A stretch of DNA of 64,000 nucleotides from Neopestalotiopsis rosae. Taxonomy: Eukaryota; Ascomycota; Sordariomycetes; Amphisphaeriales; Sporocadaceae. How positions within the stretch are numbered: the stretch's first letter is position 1; each line of letters opens with the position of its first letter. The stretch is taken from assembly GCA_023078685.1 (NCBI GenBank), contig JALGAS010000001.1, positions 4,960,001 to 5,024,000 on the forward strand, read 5' to 3'. Below are positions 11,411 through 21,075 of this stretch, in pieces. Below the pieces are notes generated by a model, which saw nothing but the letters and a program-made list of their open reading frames with translations, was not told the DNA's origin and searched no databases. A program made the translations under genes and the position numbers.

Positions 11411-12615
11411 AGAGTCGAAACCAACACGTTGTACTCAACTCATTGTCTATTAGCTCGAGTCGTTGATATTATGTTCACATCCCAAGGGTCGACAGTCCGT
11501 TCAAGATATGGTCTGTGGCGACCCAGCTATATTTGCAAATTCAAGACTTCTACGATGCAGACTTTTTGCTCATCTATGGTGCGAACCTGTCCTTTGATAA
11601 GCAGTTTGGATATCATGCGGCCCATGCCCCAGATCAAGAGCCCGGATCGATTTCTGGCGAAGTACTCGACCCTGTCTGGATGGCTGGACAGGGCCAGAAT
11701 GGAGCAAGTGTCATGTTATGGGCTCTGATGGCGCCATGTCTAGGTATTCGCCAAAAGAACTCCTGAAGCTTTGGGCCTTCGTCTATTACAAAAGGCAATT
11801 GGTTGAGATAAGATGTAGAAGAGACACAAGGTAATTTCGAATTGAGTATATGAGTGGATCACTTGGAAGCAATAGTATACTTGCTGCAATTGACTTGGTG
11901 AACGGTTCACCCAGCTGTCTGTGTGCTATGTATGGATGATTAATGGAGTTGAGTTATTGGTGCAAGCTAATTGGCTGATGAGGAACCGCGAGAAGTCTGG
12001 TACCAGTACAGATTTACCGCCTCAATGACAGCGTGCGCAGTAGTACTGTGTGGTCAGGGTATCAGATCAGTGTGTCCACTGGCCAATAGCCCGGCCTATC
12101 AATGTACACGGAAACGGCGGCTGACATAAACCCCCACCATTAGTGTATCCTCGCGGCCGGGCACAATTTCAGTGAGTCAGTGACGTTGTAGCGGGGTAGT
12201 AACGACCTTGCTGGGTGGATGGGTGGGCAGTTCTTGAGCCACTCGAAACCCAAAAAAAGTCCGACCAAGTCAAGCTTAATCCATTATTATTTCCTTCATA
12301 GAATAAGACAGAGCGACTCAAACCACGAGCATTCACAATATCAACCCTAAGACCTGATCCAACATTTACTCTGACACAATTCTGACACTTTCTGCGTTCA
12401 ATCGCGGCTCGACTACTTCATCGCAATCCTCAGTCACTATAGCGCAAAGCGCGCGACAAAAGATCTAACCGTCGAAAGGGCCGGCAGGCACCAACAACGA
12501 AAACTGCACACTTTTTATCAATTCCACCACTCGACACGCCTCGGTCGCTACCCCCCAACAGAGCAATTTACCAACTGCAACTGCTTGGGTTAGCTGAGGG
12601 CAAACATCTCCAAAC
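11411..12615. other. Intergenic, with an unexplained coding-like stretch at 11480-11820
   Basis: The first 400 bases carry two overlapping open stretches with amino-acid composition like real protein. One holds QFGYHAAHAPDQEPGS (11515-11766) and another, in a different frame, holds RYSPKELLKLWAFVYYKRQ near 11735-11800. They cannot be joined to the amidoligase-like frame through an obvious intron. They may be a degraded C-terminal extension or a gene remnant. The remainder is the Dom34 promoter and leader. Confidence 0.35.
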
Positions 12616-13827
12616 ATGCAGTTGGTCAAGAACAAGTCAGCCCAGCGTCTTGACGCCACCGTTGGCGACGGCTCGCAAAGCGTAACGCTGCTGCCCATCG
12701 AGCCCGAGGACATGTGGCATGCCAACAACCTCATCTCGCCCGAAGATGTCATTAGAGCACACGCAGTCCGCAAGGTCACGACCGAGTCCAAGACGGGCAG
12801 TACCCAGTCCGAGCGCGTACATACCGACCTCGTCATCCGCGTCACTTCGACCTTTTTCGATGCGGCCGCTTCGCAGCTCCACGTCTCGGGCACCGTCATT
12901 GTCGAAAACAGCTTTGTAAACATTGGCCAGTACCACACCCTGGATCTGGAACTCAACCGGCCATTCACCCTGTGGAAGTCTCACGGTTGGGACTCGGTTG
13001 CGCAAGAGACCTTGGAGGAAGCGCTTAAGCAGGACAAGGAGGGAGCGGTTGCTGCTGTCGTCATGCAGGAGGGATTCGCCAACATATGCCTCATCACAGA
13101 GTACCGGACCATTCTCAAGCAACGCGTGGAAAGCACGATACCAAAGAAGCGCTCCGCCAGTTCTGACCAATCCAGCGGAATGAAGAGGTTCTATGACAAG
13201 GTGCTGGCTACTCTCTTGAGAAATGTCGATTTCGGCACACCACGACCACTCCTGTTGGCGAGCCCTGGTTTTGTCGCAGGCGACTTCAAAAAGTTCATAC
13301 AGGAAGAAGCAACACGAAAGGGCGACAAGACCATGATGTCTATAGCCAAAGAGGCCACTGTCGTTCATTCAAGTTCCGGCCACCTGCATAGTCTGAACGA
13401 GATCCTCAAGAGTCCCGAAGTCTTGGCCACAATGAAGGAGATGAAATTCTCCAAGGAAACACGGGCCATGGACGAATTGTTTGAAAGGATACGAAAGGAC
13501 GACGGCCGCGCATGGTATGGTATTTCCACCGTGGAAAAAGCCATTAACGAAGGTGCAGTCGGACGAGGTGGCGGTGTTTTGCTCGTCAACAACTCCCTCT
13601 TCCGCAGTCTAGACATTGCCACGAGAAAGAAGTATGTTGCATTGGTGGACAAGGTCAGGGAAGATGGTGGCGATGCCAGAATCCTAAGTAGTGACCATGA
13701 GAGTGGCCAAAGACTGGATGCATTGGGTGGCATTGCTGCCATATTAACGTATCCAATTCACGATCTAGACGAAGATGACGAGGAGGACGCGGAGGGGGGT
13801 GACGCGCCGGAAGGAATGATTATATAA
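12616..13827 (+). CDS. DOM34: Dom34/Pelota mRNA-surveillance factor
   Basis: Intronless, 403 residues, the usual length of Dom34/Pelota. The N-terminal Sm-like domain shows GSQSVTLLPIEPEDMWHANNLI and the charged RAHAVRKVTTES segment. The central and C-terminal eRF1-like domains show FANICLITEYRTILKQRVE, KRFYDKVLATLLRNVDF, LLASPGFVAGDF and EGAVGRGGGVLLVNNSLF. As in known Dom34 it lacks the GGQ peptidyl-hydrolase motif of eRF1. Dom34 acts with Hbs1 and the Rli1 ATPase to dissociate stalled ribosomes in no-go and non-stop decay. The acidic end (DLDEDDEEDAEGG) is typical. The ATG follows a long leader. Confidence 0.95.
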   Translation: MQLVKNKSAQRLDATVGDGSQSVTLLPIEPEDMWHANNLISPEDVIRAHAVRKVTTESKTGSTQSERVHTDLVIRVTSTFFDAAASQLHVSGTVIVENSFVNIGQYHTLDLELNRPFTLWKSHGWDSVAQETLEEALKQDKEGAVAAVVMQEGFANICLITEYRTILKQRVESTIPKKRSASSDQSSGMKRFYDKVLATLLRNVDFGTPRPLLLASPGFVAGDFKKFIQEEATRKGDKTMMSIAKEATVVHSSSGHLHSLNEILKSPEVLATMKEMKFSKETRAMDELFERIRKDDGRAWYGISTVEKAINEGAVGRGGGVLLVNNSLFRSLDIATRKKYVALVDKVREDGGDARILSSDHESGQRLDALGGIAAILTYPIHDLDEDDEEDAEGGDAPEGMII

Positions 13828-14789
13828 TAAGTTGGATATTCCAAGTGCCCTCGCTCTCTCCAGAAAACCACCGCGAACCTGCCTAGATGGGGGGGGGGGG
13901 GGGGGGGGGGGCAGAAAGAAACAAAAATAAGAAGAATTGATACCCTGCAACGACTAGTTCGCCTATATTCTGACACCTGCCTGGACCCCTCGCACAAGAG
14001 GACTGATCGTGTGGCGGCGACCATGAATTTATGAGCTGACGGGGGCTGCATCTACCTGAAAGTATGTATAATGAGACATCAAGCTTTCTGGGGCGGAGAT
14101 GAGCGCTAGGCGAATATAGTCGCACGTATCACGAGTTCTCTTAATCGGCAAATGGGAGGAGTCGTATCCGGTTTCGTGCGGGGGCCAGTCCTTCCGCCCG
14201 GAATCGACATGATCTACGCAACTATCTATACACTCGACGCACTACGGAATACAGCTTTGCGTTATTCCCTGTTCCGTGCTCGTCCAATGCTGCCATCGTG
14301 GCAGCAAGCGTCCTGGGGTTAAGGACAATGTGGACCTGTAAACGCCGCCATAACGCCGAAATCGCTTCGGTAATCGAGGGGGGTCCAGGACGCCACCCAC
14401 AATAGATCACATCATTGTGATCGGCTGAATATAGACATATATAGGATGCGGCCTATATTTCCTTTCATTGTCCATCACCGCCAACGTACCCAACATCCTG
14501 TATAATCGCCAGCTTGTAATTTCAAGGATTCAATCTTCAGTAATCCAAGGTATGTATCCTTGGACCTGATATTTATAATCCTGGTTCACTTCCCGTGCTC
14601 TTTCATGCCTTACCCGCTCTGCTACTAAAACACGAGGCGGGGTGGCAAGACTAGACAATGCTTCTAATCTGACATCTGCTTTGCATGGCTATCATATTGT
14701 TTAGATTTATCACGCCTGCACTTCGTACACGATTTGCAGTACGGTCTCATATTTTATCATCTGACACGAGATACAGTATTCTATCCAAA
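13828..14789. other. Intergenic between Dom34 and the aldo-keto reductase
   Basis: Holds the G23 run and the leader of the reductase gene. A TATA-like stretch (acatatatagg) lies at about 14433-14445. From 14685 an in-frame ATG could add 35 residues to the reductase. No separate gene seen. Confidence 0.5.
13889..13911. repeat. Homopolymer run of 23 G
   Basis: An uninterrupted run of 23 G residues about 60 bases after the Dom34 stop, inside the presumed 3' UTR. It directly precedes a CAGAAAG stretch. Homopolymers of this length are error-prone to assemble, so the exact count is uncertain. Confidence 0.9.
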
Positions 14790-15796
14790 ATGGCTTCGTC
14801 CTATACAATCAATTCGACTGCAAAGCTCAACAGCGGCTATGAGATACCGCTCCTTGGCTTTGGCGTAAGTTCAAGTTGAACAAGTATGAACATGATGAAG
14901 AGAAAGCTAACATATCAAATCAGGTTTACCAAACGTGAGAGTGATGTCCTTTTATAACAATATACCGAATGAGATAACTCACATAAAGACTTGACAGACC
15001 CCCTGCCGAGACAGAGGCCGCGACCCTAGAAGCATTCAAGGCGGGCTACAGGCACATTGACTCGGCCGTGCTGTACCGCAACGAGGCCGGCGTGGGCGCG
15101 GCAATCAAGAAGAGCGGGATTCCGCGCTCAGAAATCTTTTTCACCACCAAGATTCCCCAGCTGTCCAGCGGCTACCTCGACTACGAGCAGGCCAAGGCCC
15201 AGATCGACCAGAGCCTGAAGACGGCCGGGCTGGACTACATCGACCTGTATCTGATCCACGCGCCCTACGGCGGCTCGAGCACGCGCAAGGGCGTCTGGAA
15301 GGCGCTCGTCGAGGCCGTGGACGCGGGCAAGATCCGTAGCATCGGCGTCAGCAACTACGGCGTGCACCACCTCGACGAGCTGGAACAGCACATCAAGGAG
15401 CTCGAGGCGGAGCGCGGCGGGCCGGGCAAGGGCGGCGTCATCTCGGTGGCCCAGCACGAGGTCCACCCGTGGCTGGGCCGCAAGGACATTGCCGAGTGGT
15501 GCGCCAAGCGCGGCGTGGTCCTCGAGGCCTACTGCCCCGTCGTCCGGGGCAAGCGGTTCGGCGAGCCGGGCGTGGTCAAGCTGGCGGACAAGTACGGCAA
15601 GACGCCGGCGCAGATCCTCATCCGCTGGAGTCTGCAAAAGGGCTTTGTCCCGCTCCCCAAGAGCGTCACGCCCAGCCGCATCGTCGAGAATGCCGAGATT
15701 TACGACTTTGCGCTCACTCAGGCCGAGGTGGATGAGCTCGAGACGGATGACTATTCTCCCATTGCTTGGGACCCCACAAAGATTGGTTTGAATTAG
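14790..15796 (+). CDS. Aldo-keto reductase
   Basis: Three exons: 14790-14864, 14924-14934 and 14998-15796, 294 residues. The middle exon is only 11 nt and encodes VYQ plus two bases of a T codon; it joins IPLLGFG|VYQT|PPAETEAATLEAF correctly. The AKR catalytic tetrad is visible: Asp and Tyr in HIDSAVLYRNE, Lys in FFTTKI, His in LIHAP. The cofactor-side motifs GVSNYGVHHL and the NADP 2'-phosphate loop around LPKSVTPSRIVEN are also present. Such enzymes reduce aldehydes and ketones with NADPH; the substrate cannot be told. Exon 3 is strongly GC-rich in third positions. An upstream in-frame ATG at 14685 would add a basic, Ser/Arg-rich leader that could be a mitochondrial presequence. Confidence 0.93.
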
Positions 15797-16590
15797 GAGG
15801 CTGCCATTGTTTTACGAGATTCCCTATAGTGGACATATGAGATAGCAGCTCCAGTGATAGTTGCACGCTGCCAACGAGACACGGGAAGCGAGACATGGCA
15901 GCATGTATGCGCGTAGTGGATCATATAGACCAAAGTACAAAATAAAAACGGCCAGGCGTGCTGCAAGGTCTTGCAGTAGGAGCACACACGAGTAAGAATA
16001 CTGGGTCGACGTACGCAATCATGTTCATGCTCAGAGCCTCAGCCTGTTTCTTTTTCCAGCAGAATGGAGACGCCGACCCTTTTTCCTGCCTAAGCTGTCC
16101 TTCCTGCGCGTCCTCGTCCTGCCATTAATGGACCACTCATCATGCCGCTTATGCACTCCACACTGCCTGGAAGCGAGCAGTCCACGTCTTTAAGGTTCGG
16201 CGACTGACTGTGCCCACGAATCTAGGCCCTGGGGTAATTCAGCCACTAGTTCACTGAGCTTCGGGGTCAAGCGAGGGAGGGTTCGACTCGGTCCAATATC
16301 ATGACGGTTCCATCCTCATTGACGACGGTGCCAAAGTCTTTTTGATTCTGCTCTACATGAAAAAGGGGGCCATATTTGTTGAGGATTCAAGGTATAGTCT
16401 GGAGTTCTTCTGCTGTGCCACAGAGATGCATTGCATACCGGAATAACTTGTCAACGATATTGGGAATTGTATCAATAAAGTGAGACAGGGTATGTTTTCT
16501 TTTATACGACGTCTGCCCTGATTAGCACGTCATCATTTTTCTCAAGGACCTCCACCGAGAGTTGGATAAAAAAAAAAAGGGACATTCAAC
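15797..16590. other. Intergenic, promoter of the sugar permease
   Basis: No gene seen. The segment just before the permease ATG contains an A-run (16567-16578). Open minus-strand frames here are short and featureless. Confidence 0.5.
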
Positions 16591-18270
16591 ATGGCCGAAG
16601 CAGGAGATCACGACGTTGCTCACGCCAACCTCGTGCAACTGCCACAGGAGTGCGTTCGAAAAATGTCGACAAACTTCAGTGCCATGGATCTCGCCGCCGA
16701 CGCTGCCAAGGCGACCGAGGTCGAGCACCGGATGGGATTCGTCCAGAGCCTCAAGGTCTACCGAAAGGGTGCCCTCTGGTCGCTGGCCTTGTCGACGGCC
16801 ATCATCATGGAAGGGTTCGATCTCATCCTGCTCAACAGCCTCTTTGGCTTCCCGTCGTTCAAGAGGAAGTTTGGCAGACCCCTGCCCGACGGCACCTATG
16901 AGCTCACGGCGGCGTGGCAGACGGGTCTCGCCAACGGGGTTCTGGTGGGCCAGATCCTCGGCCTCTTCCTCAACGGCTTCCTCGCCGACCGGTACGGATA
17001 CCGGAGAACCATGGCGGGCGCGCTGACGCTGGTGGTGGCCTTTATCTTTATCCCCTTCTTTGCCCACAACGTAGAGATGCTCCTCGCCGGCGAGCTCCTC
17101 CTGGGAATCCCCTTTGGCATCTTCCAGACGCTGGCCTGTACCTACGCCTCCGAGGTATGCCCCACGCAGCTCCGAGGTTATCTGACCACGTACATCAACC
17201 TCTGCTGGTGCATCGGCCAGATCCTCGCCTCCGTCATCCTGCGGGCGCTGGTGAACCGGACCGACGACTGGGGCTACCGCATCCCGTTCGCCCTGCAGTG
17301 GTTCTGGCCCATCCCCATATGCCTCGCCGTGATTTTCGCGCCCGAGTCGCCGTGGTGGCTGGTCCGAAGGGGGCGCATCGACGACGCCAGGAGATCCGTC
17401 GCGCGTTTGACCTCGAAAAAGATGAACCCAGACTTCAACGTTGACCACTCGGTCGCCATGATGGTGTACACCGACCACCTGGAAAAGTCCATCTCGGCGG
17501 GCACCAGCTACACGGACTGCTTCAAGGGCATTGACCTGCGCCGTACCGAGATTGTGTGTGGCGCCTGGGCCTGCCAAGTCCTGTGCGGCTCGGCCTACTC
17601 GGGATACTCGAGCTACTTTTTCCAGCAGGCCGGGCTCGACGCCAGCAACGCCTTTACCTTGACCCTGGCCCAGTACTGCATCGGCGCCGTCGGCGTGTTT
17701 GCGTCGTGGTTCCTGATGGGCTGGTTCGGCCGACGCGTTCTCTACCTGTACGGGCTGGGCGTGATGGCCGTCATCCTGGCCGTGATCGGCTTCATCGGGC
17801 TGGCGGGGCGCTCCAACGTCGGCGCGCAGTGGGCCATTGGCGCCATGATTCTCGTCTACACCCTCGTCTACGACAGCACGGTCGGCCCCGTGTGCTACGC
17901 GCTGGTCTCCGAGATCCCCTCGACGCGGCTCAAGACAAAGTCCGTGGTCCTGGCGAGGAACTCGTACAACATCACCGGCATCGTCAATAACGTCATCACG
18001 CCGTTGATGATCAACCCGACGGCGTGGAACTGGGGAGCCAAGTCCGGCTTCTTCTGGGCGGGTTCGTGTGCGCTGTGTTTCGTCTGGGCTTACTTTCGTA
18101 TACCAGAACCAAAGGGTCGTACGTACGGCGAACTCGACGTCCTGTTTGAGGCGAGAATGCCGGCACGTAAATTCAAAAAGGCTACGGTAGAAGGCTTCAC
18201 TCGACACAGATCATCAGGTGGAAGTCCGGAGATGAAAATTCAGGAGTCTGTGACTGAAAAAGTGGCTTGA
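16591..18270 (+). CDS. MFS sugar permease, alpha-glucoside/oligosaccharide type
   Basis: A single exon of 559 residues with 12 predicted membrane segments. Sugar-porter hallmarks are DRYGYRRT in loop 2-3, PESPWWLVRRGR after helix 6, GWFGRRVLYLYG in loop 8-9 and EIPSTRLKTKSVVLARN before helix 11. The start of TM1 (ALSTAIIMEGFDLILLNSLFG) and the variants GFDL and EVCPTQLRGYL resemble fungal maltose/raffinose-type permeases (Mal/MRT group) rather than hexose carriers. It should import an alpha-glucoside or similar sugar with protons at the plasma membrane. ATG 16591 lies right after an A-rich leader; an internal Met at 16663 is a possible alternative start. The 561-codon antisense frame is a GC-bias shadow. 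Confidence 0.92.
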   Translation: MAEAGDHDVAHANLVQLPQECVRKMSTNFSAMDLAADAAKATEVEHRMGFVQSLKVYRKGALWSLALSTAIIMEGFDLILLNSLFGFPSFKRKFGRPLPDGTYELTAAWQTGLANGVLVGQILGLFLNGFLADRYGYRRTMAGALTLVVAFIFIPFFAHNVEMLLAGELLLGIPFGIFQTLACTYASEVCPTQLRGYLTTYINLCWCIGQILASVILRALVNRTDDWGYRIPFALQWFWPIPICLAVIFAPESPWWLVRRGRIDDARRSVARLTSKKMNPDFNVDHSVAMMVYTDHLEKSISAGTSYTDCFKGIDLRRTEIVCGAWACQVLCGSAYSGYSSYFFQQAGLDASNAFTLTLAQYCIGAVGVFASWFLMGWFGRRVLYLYGLGVMAVILAVIGFIGLAGRSNVGAQWAIGAMILVYTLVYDSTVGPVCYALVSEIPSTRLKTKSVVLARNSYNITGIVNNVITPLMINPTAWNWGAKSGFFWAGSCALCFVWAYFRIPEPKGRTYGELDVLFEARMPARKFKKATVEGFTRHRSSGGSPEMKIQESVTEKVA

Positions 18271-18503
18271 TGGCAGTTTTTTGTATTTACAAGCATTAAA
18301 TGGCGTATGTACATGTATGGGAATCGTGAGATGTATATCTAAATAGAAATCCAAATACAATGCTGCTCATATATTTCATGATATTTTCGGTGAGAGAGTG
18401 TCAAGGGAAACTCGATATGACCGCCAAAATCCACGTCTTAATTAGTGTCTAGACGAACAGATGAGCGAAAAGTTGAACAAGTCTCAATTAGAATGGGATC
18501 CCC

Positions 18504-19247
18504 TTACAAGCCCGAAGCCCTAACGACTCGGAAACCCAGCACCCGGTCCTCAATGACCCTGACCCGGTCCTCGACGTCCATGACCCGCCCGTGGCACTCG
18601 CGCACCAGGCCCATGGTGTCGGTGATGAGCAGCCGGCCCCGCGTGGCCTCGATGGCGGCGCGGTGCGTCTGGATCTTCTCGAGCCGCGTCGAGACGTCGG
18701 TGACGTGGTGGCGGTACTTTAGCCAGATGAGCCGCTGCGGCAGGTCGCACTGGTAGTTCTGCCGCTGCGCGCCGTAGCTCCACTCGAGCTCCTTCTCGCC
18801 CTTTTCCGTGTCCGTGTGGCCCGGGATGACGAGGAAGGGCTGCTCGTACATCTTGAAGTCCTTGATCAGGTCCTTGACCGCGTCCCACAGGACCCGGATC
18901 GGGCCGCCGTCGTGGTATATGTCCTTCTTGGGGCCCCGGACGCGGTCGTGCGCCCCTCCGCCCTTCTCGTCGGCGGCATCTCTGTCCCTGCCGCCGCGGT
19001 ACTTGTCCTCGCTGCGGTGCCGCTCCGACGGCGGCCGCTCGCGCCGCCGCAGCATGCGCAGGTACTCGGCCTCCTCGTACAGGCGCTGTCTCAGGAGTGA
19101 CAGCTCGTCCTGGATCTGGCTCCGGGCGCCGGCCACGGTCTGGAAGGCGTTCCAAAACGAGTGCAGCCAAATGAGAATCGTCAGCGCAAAGGAGACGAAG
19201 CCAATAATGGTGGACACGAGGCCCATGACCGGTGGTGTCCCAGACAT
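18504..19247 (-). CDS. Conserved-looking fungal one-TM protein of unknown function
   Basis: A 247-residue intronless frame whose stop lies about 230 bases from the permease stop, so the two genes are convergent. The N-terminus holds one clear membrane segment (LVSTIIGFVSFALTILIWL, about residues 10-28). A heptad-like helix follows (ARSQIQDELSLLRQRLYEEAEYLRML), then a charged, low-complexity Arg/Asp/Gly segment. The C-terminal half is predicted helical and ends in VRVIEDRVLGFRVV. The layout (short membrane anchor, then a cytoplasmic coiled coil) occurs in many uncharacterised mould proteins. I cannot assign a function. The very high GC content opens competing frames on both strands; the hydrophobic segment and helix pattern support this one. 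Confidence 0.65.
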   Translation of the reverse strand: MSGTPPVMGLVSTIIGFVSFALTILIWLHSFWNAFQTVAGARSQIQDELSLLRQRLYEEAEYLRMLRRRERPPSERHRSEDKYRGGRDRDAADEKGGGAHDRVRGPKKDIYHDGGPIRVLWDAVKDLIKDFKMYEQPFLVIPGHTDTEKGEKELEWSYGAQRQNYQCDLPQRLIWLKYRHHVTDVSTRLEKIQTHRAAIEATRGRLLITDTMGLVRECHGRVMDVEDRVRVIEDRVLGFRVVRASGL

Positions 19248-21075
19248 TGTCGCAAACCGTAAAACTCTATTTCCTTGTTCTAAAAACGAAAAACGGGAGC
19301 AATGTATCGAGCCTGTTTATCAAGGCGGAGCTGTTTAGCTGGCAAGATGAGAGTGATACAATACGAGTCCCCAAGTAAGACAATGAGAGAGAAGAAAAGA
19401 AAATTGGACACAAATCTTCCTTTCGCCAAGTCGGGTTCTCACGAGATGATCGACTATCAAGAGCTCCAAAGACGAGAACTCGCAGACGAGTCAAGAACGT
19501 ACTCTCTGCTGTCTCTTGCAGACCCAACTGCGTGAATGACAGGCACCCGAAAGCTAAAGCGTACCGCCAAGTAGAGCTTATTCCCAGTGCTGCCGGACGA
19601 AACATGCAAGGCATCCCTCGGCATCTTGTGGTACGGCGATCTTCTCCATTCTAGTATAAAATCTTATGGCCAAAGCTTAACTCAAGCGGTTGCTCGCGCT
19701 CACGGAGCTTGTGGGGGAGGAGCGCGAGGGGAAATGTCGGCCGGCTCTTCTACTTGTCTAATTAATGTTCTCTGCACATATATGTGAAGTCCCTGACATA
19801 ATAAGGAAGCGCGGTATGGCGGGTTGCGTTCCAGGGGCATCTTGCGTAATCAAGATGTCTGGTACATATGTCTGAAAGGCGCACCCCAGACACGCCAGAT
19901 TCATGGCTTTTGGGATTCATATCTATTCCCTTCCTTTCAAGAAGCTTTACAGTCCACAATTCTGACTTTATAATCAACAGTTTGACATGGTAGCAAGGAG
20001 CGAGCGTGAATGATTTAAGTTTTGTTATCCTTTCTGCTTTAAAGTAACAAACTTGAATTTACCTCTATATCTTTATCTTCAAAGAGTTTACATCAGGAGC
20101 CCAAGATTGTGGATCAGTCTAGACGAAAGCTAGATAGCACTCGAAACTTCGAAGAAAATATTCTACAATGCCCTGCTGGACTGTGCTGGGAATAATGAAG
20201 AGATCCTCGGGGTGTCTCTGGGAAATGTAACAATTAAGAACGCAGCCATGACCACCTCGTTTGAAAAGAAAGACTGTACTGAAGATTGCAAGCAACCATC
20301 GCAGACTCTCTTTTCAGAGAATGTCAGGCAGATAATTCCTCATGTCGATGTTGATAAATAGTAGCCCTACCTACCTTTTCGCAACTCCGATGTGCCCGGG
20401 CAAAGTTGGTTGCTATCCCCGATTGAGTACGGATATTGGGTCGCTTTTGTACGTACTGAAAATCACACCGGATTAGGCCAATTTTGAGTTGCTTTTTGTA
20501 CACGGCAGTATTCTCAAAGTAAACAAATACCTTTCTCGCGCGAACAAGAACAAATACATTACATGTACAACTTAAGCATACAGACAGATCCATGCTGATT
20601 AGCGAAGATATCTGTATCCTGAATGGTTGAAAATGAAATCAGTGGGGTAAAAACGACATAATTTCCGCACTTAAGAGATTTACAGTGTCTAATTGGTTCT
20701 TTTCCCGTTCTCCCTGGGGATTGGCTGAAGCAGTCAATCGAGGTTTCACTGCAATTTTAACCCTCTCCAAGGCAGTCCAGGTTCCAGCCAAATCTTGGCG
20801 AACGTCAAAACCACTGACACCATCGCTCACCTAAAGTTCGATATCATGCTTATATTGTATGAATTTAGACGTCAATTTGACGTCGAGTGCAACAAATCTA
20901 CAAGCATCTCGTGAAACATTCATTCCAATGTTATTATTGGGGTTAGATATTCCCAATATCGTGCGTGGTATTTGTATCGGGATTCAATCCTCTCTTCTTC
21001 CCAGCAATCTATTCAACGGCATAGACTTGATCAAGCGTAACAGAACTTGCATACACCCGTCGGTCCAAATCAAAA
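19248..21075. other. Gene-poor region, 1.8 kb
   Basis: No coding region can be supported. The proximal part (19250-19600) should be the leader and promoter of the one-TM protein. The rest is of ordinary composition with stops in all frames. Confidence 0.5.

Noticed and set aside
16522..18207. 561-codon minus-strand open frame opposite the sugar permease
   Set aside because: It mirrors a very GC-rich third-position-biased gene. Its translation is Arg/Gly/Asp/His-rich without any domain, while the plus strand encodes a complete 12-TM permease.
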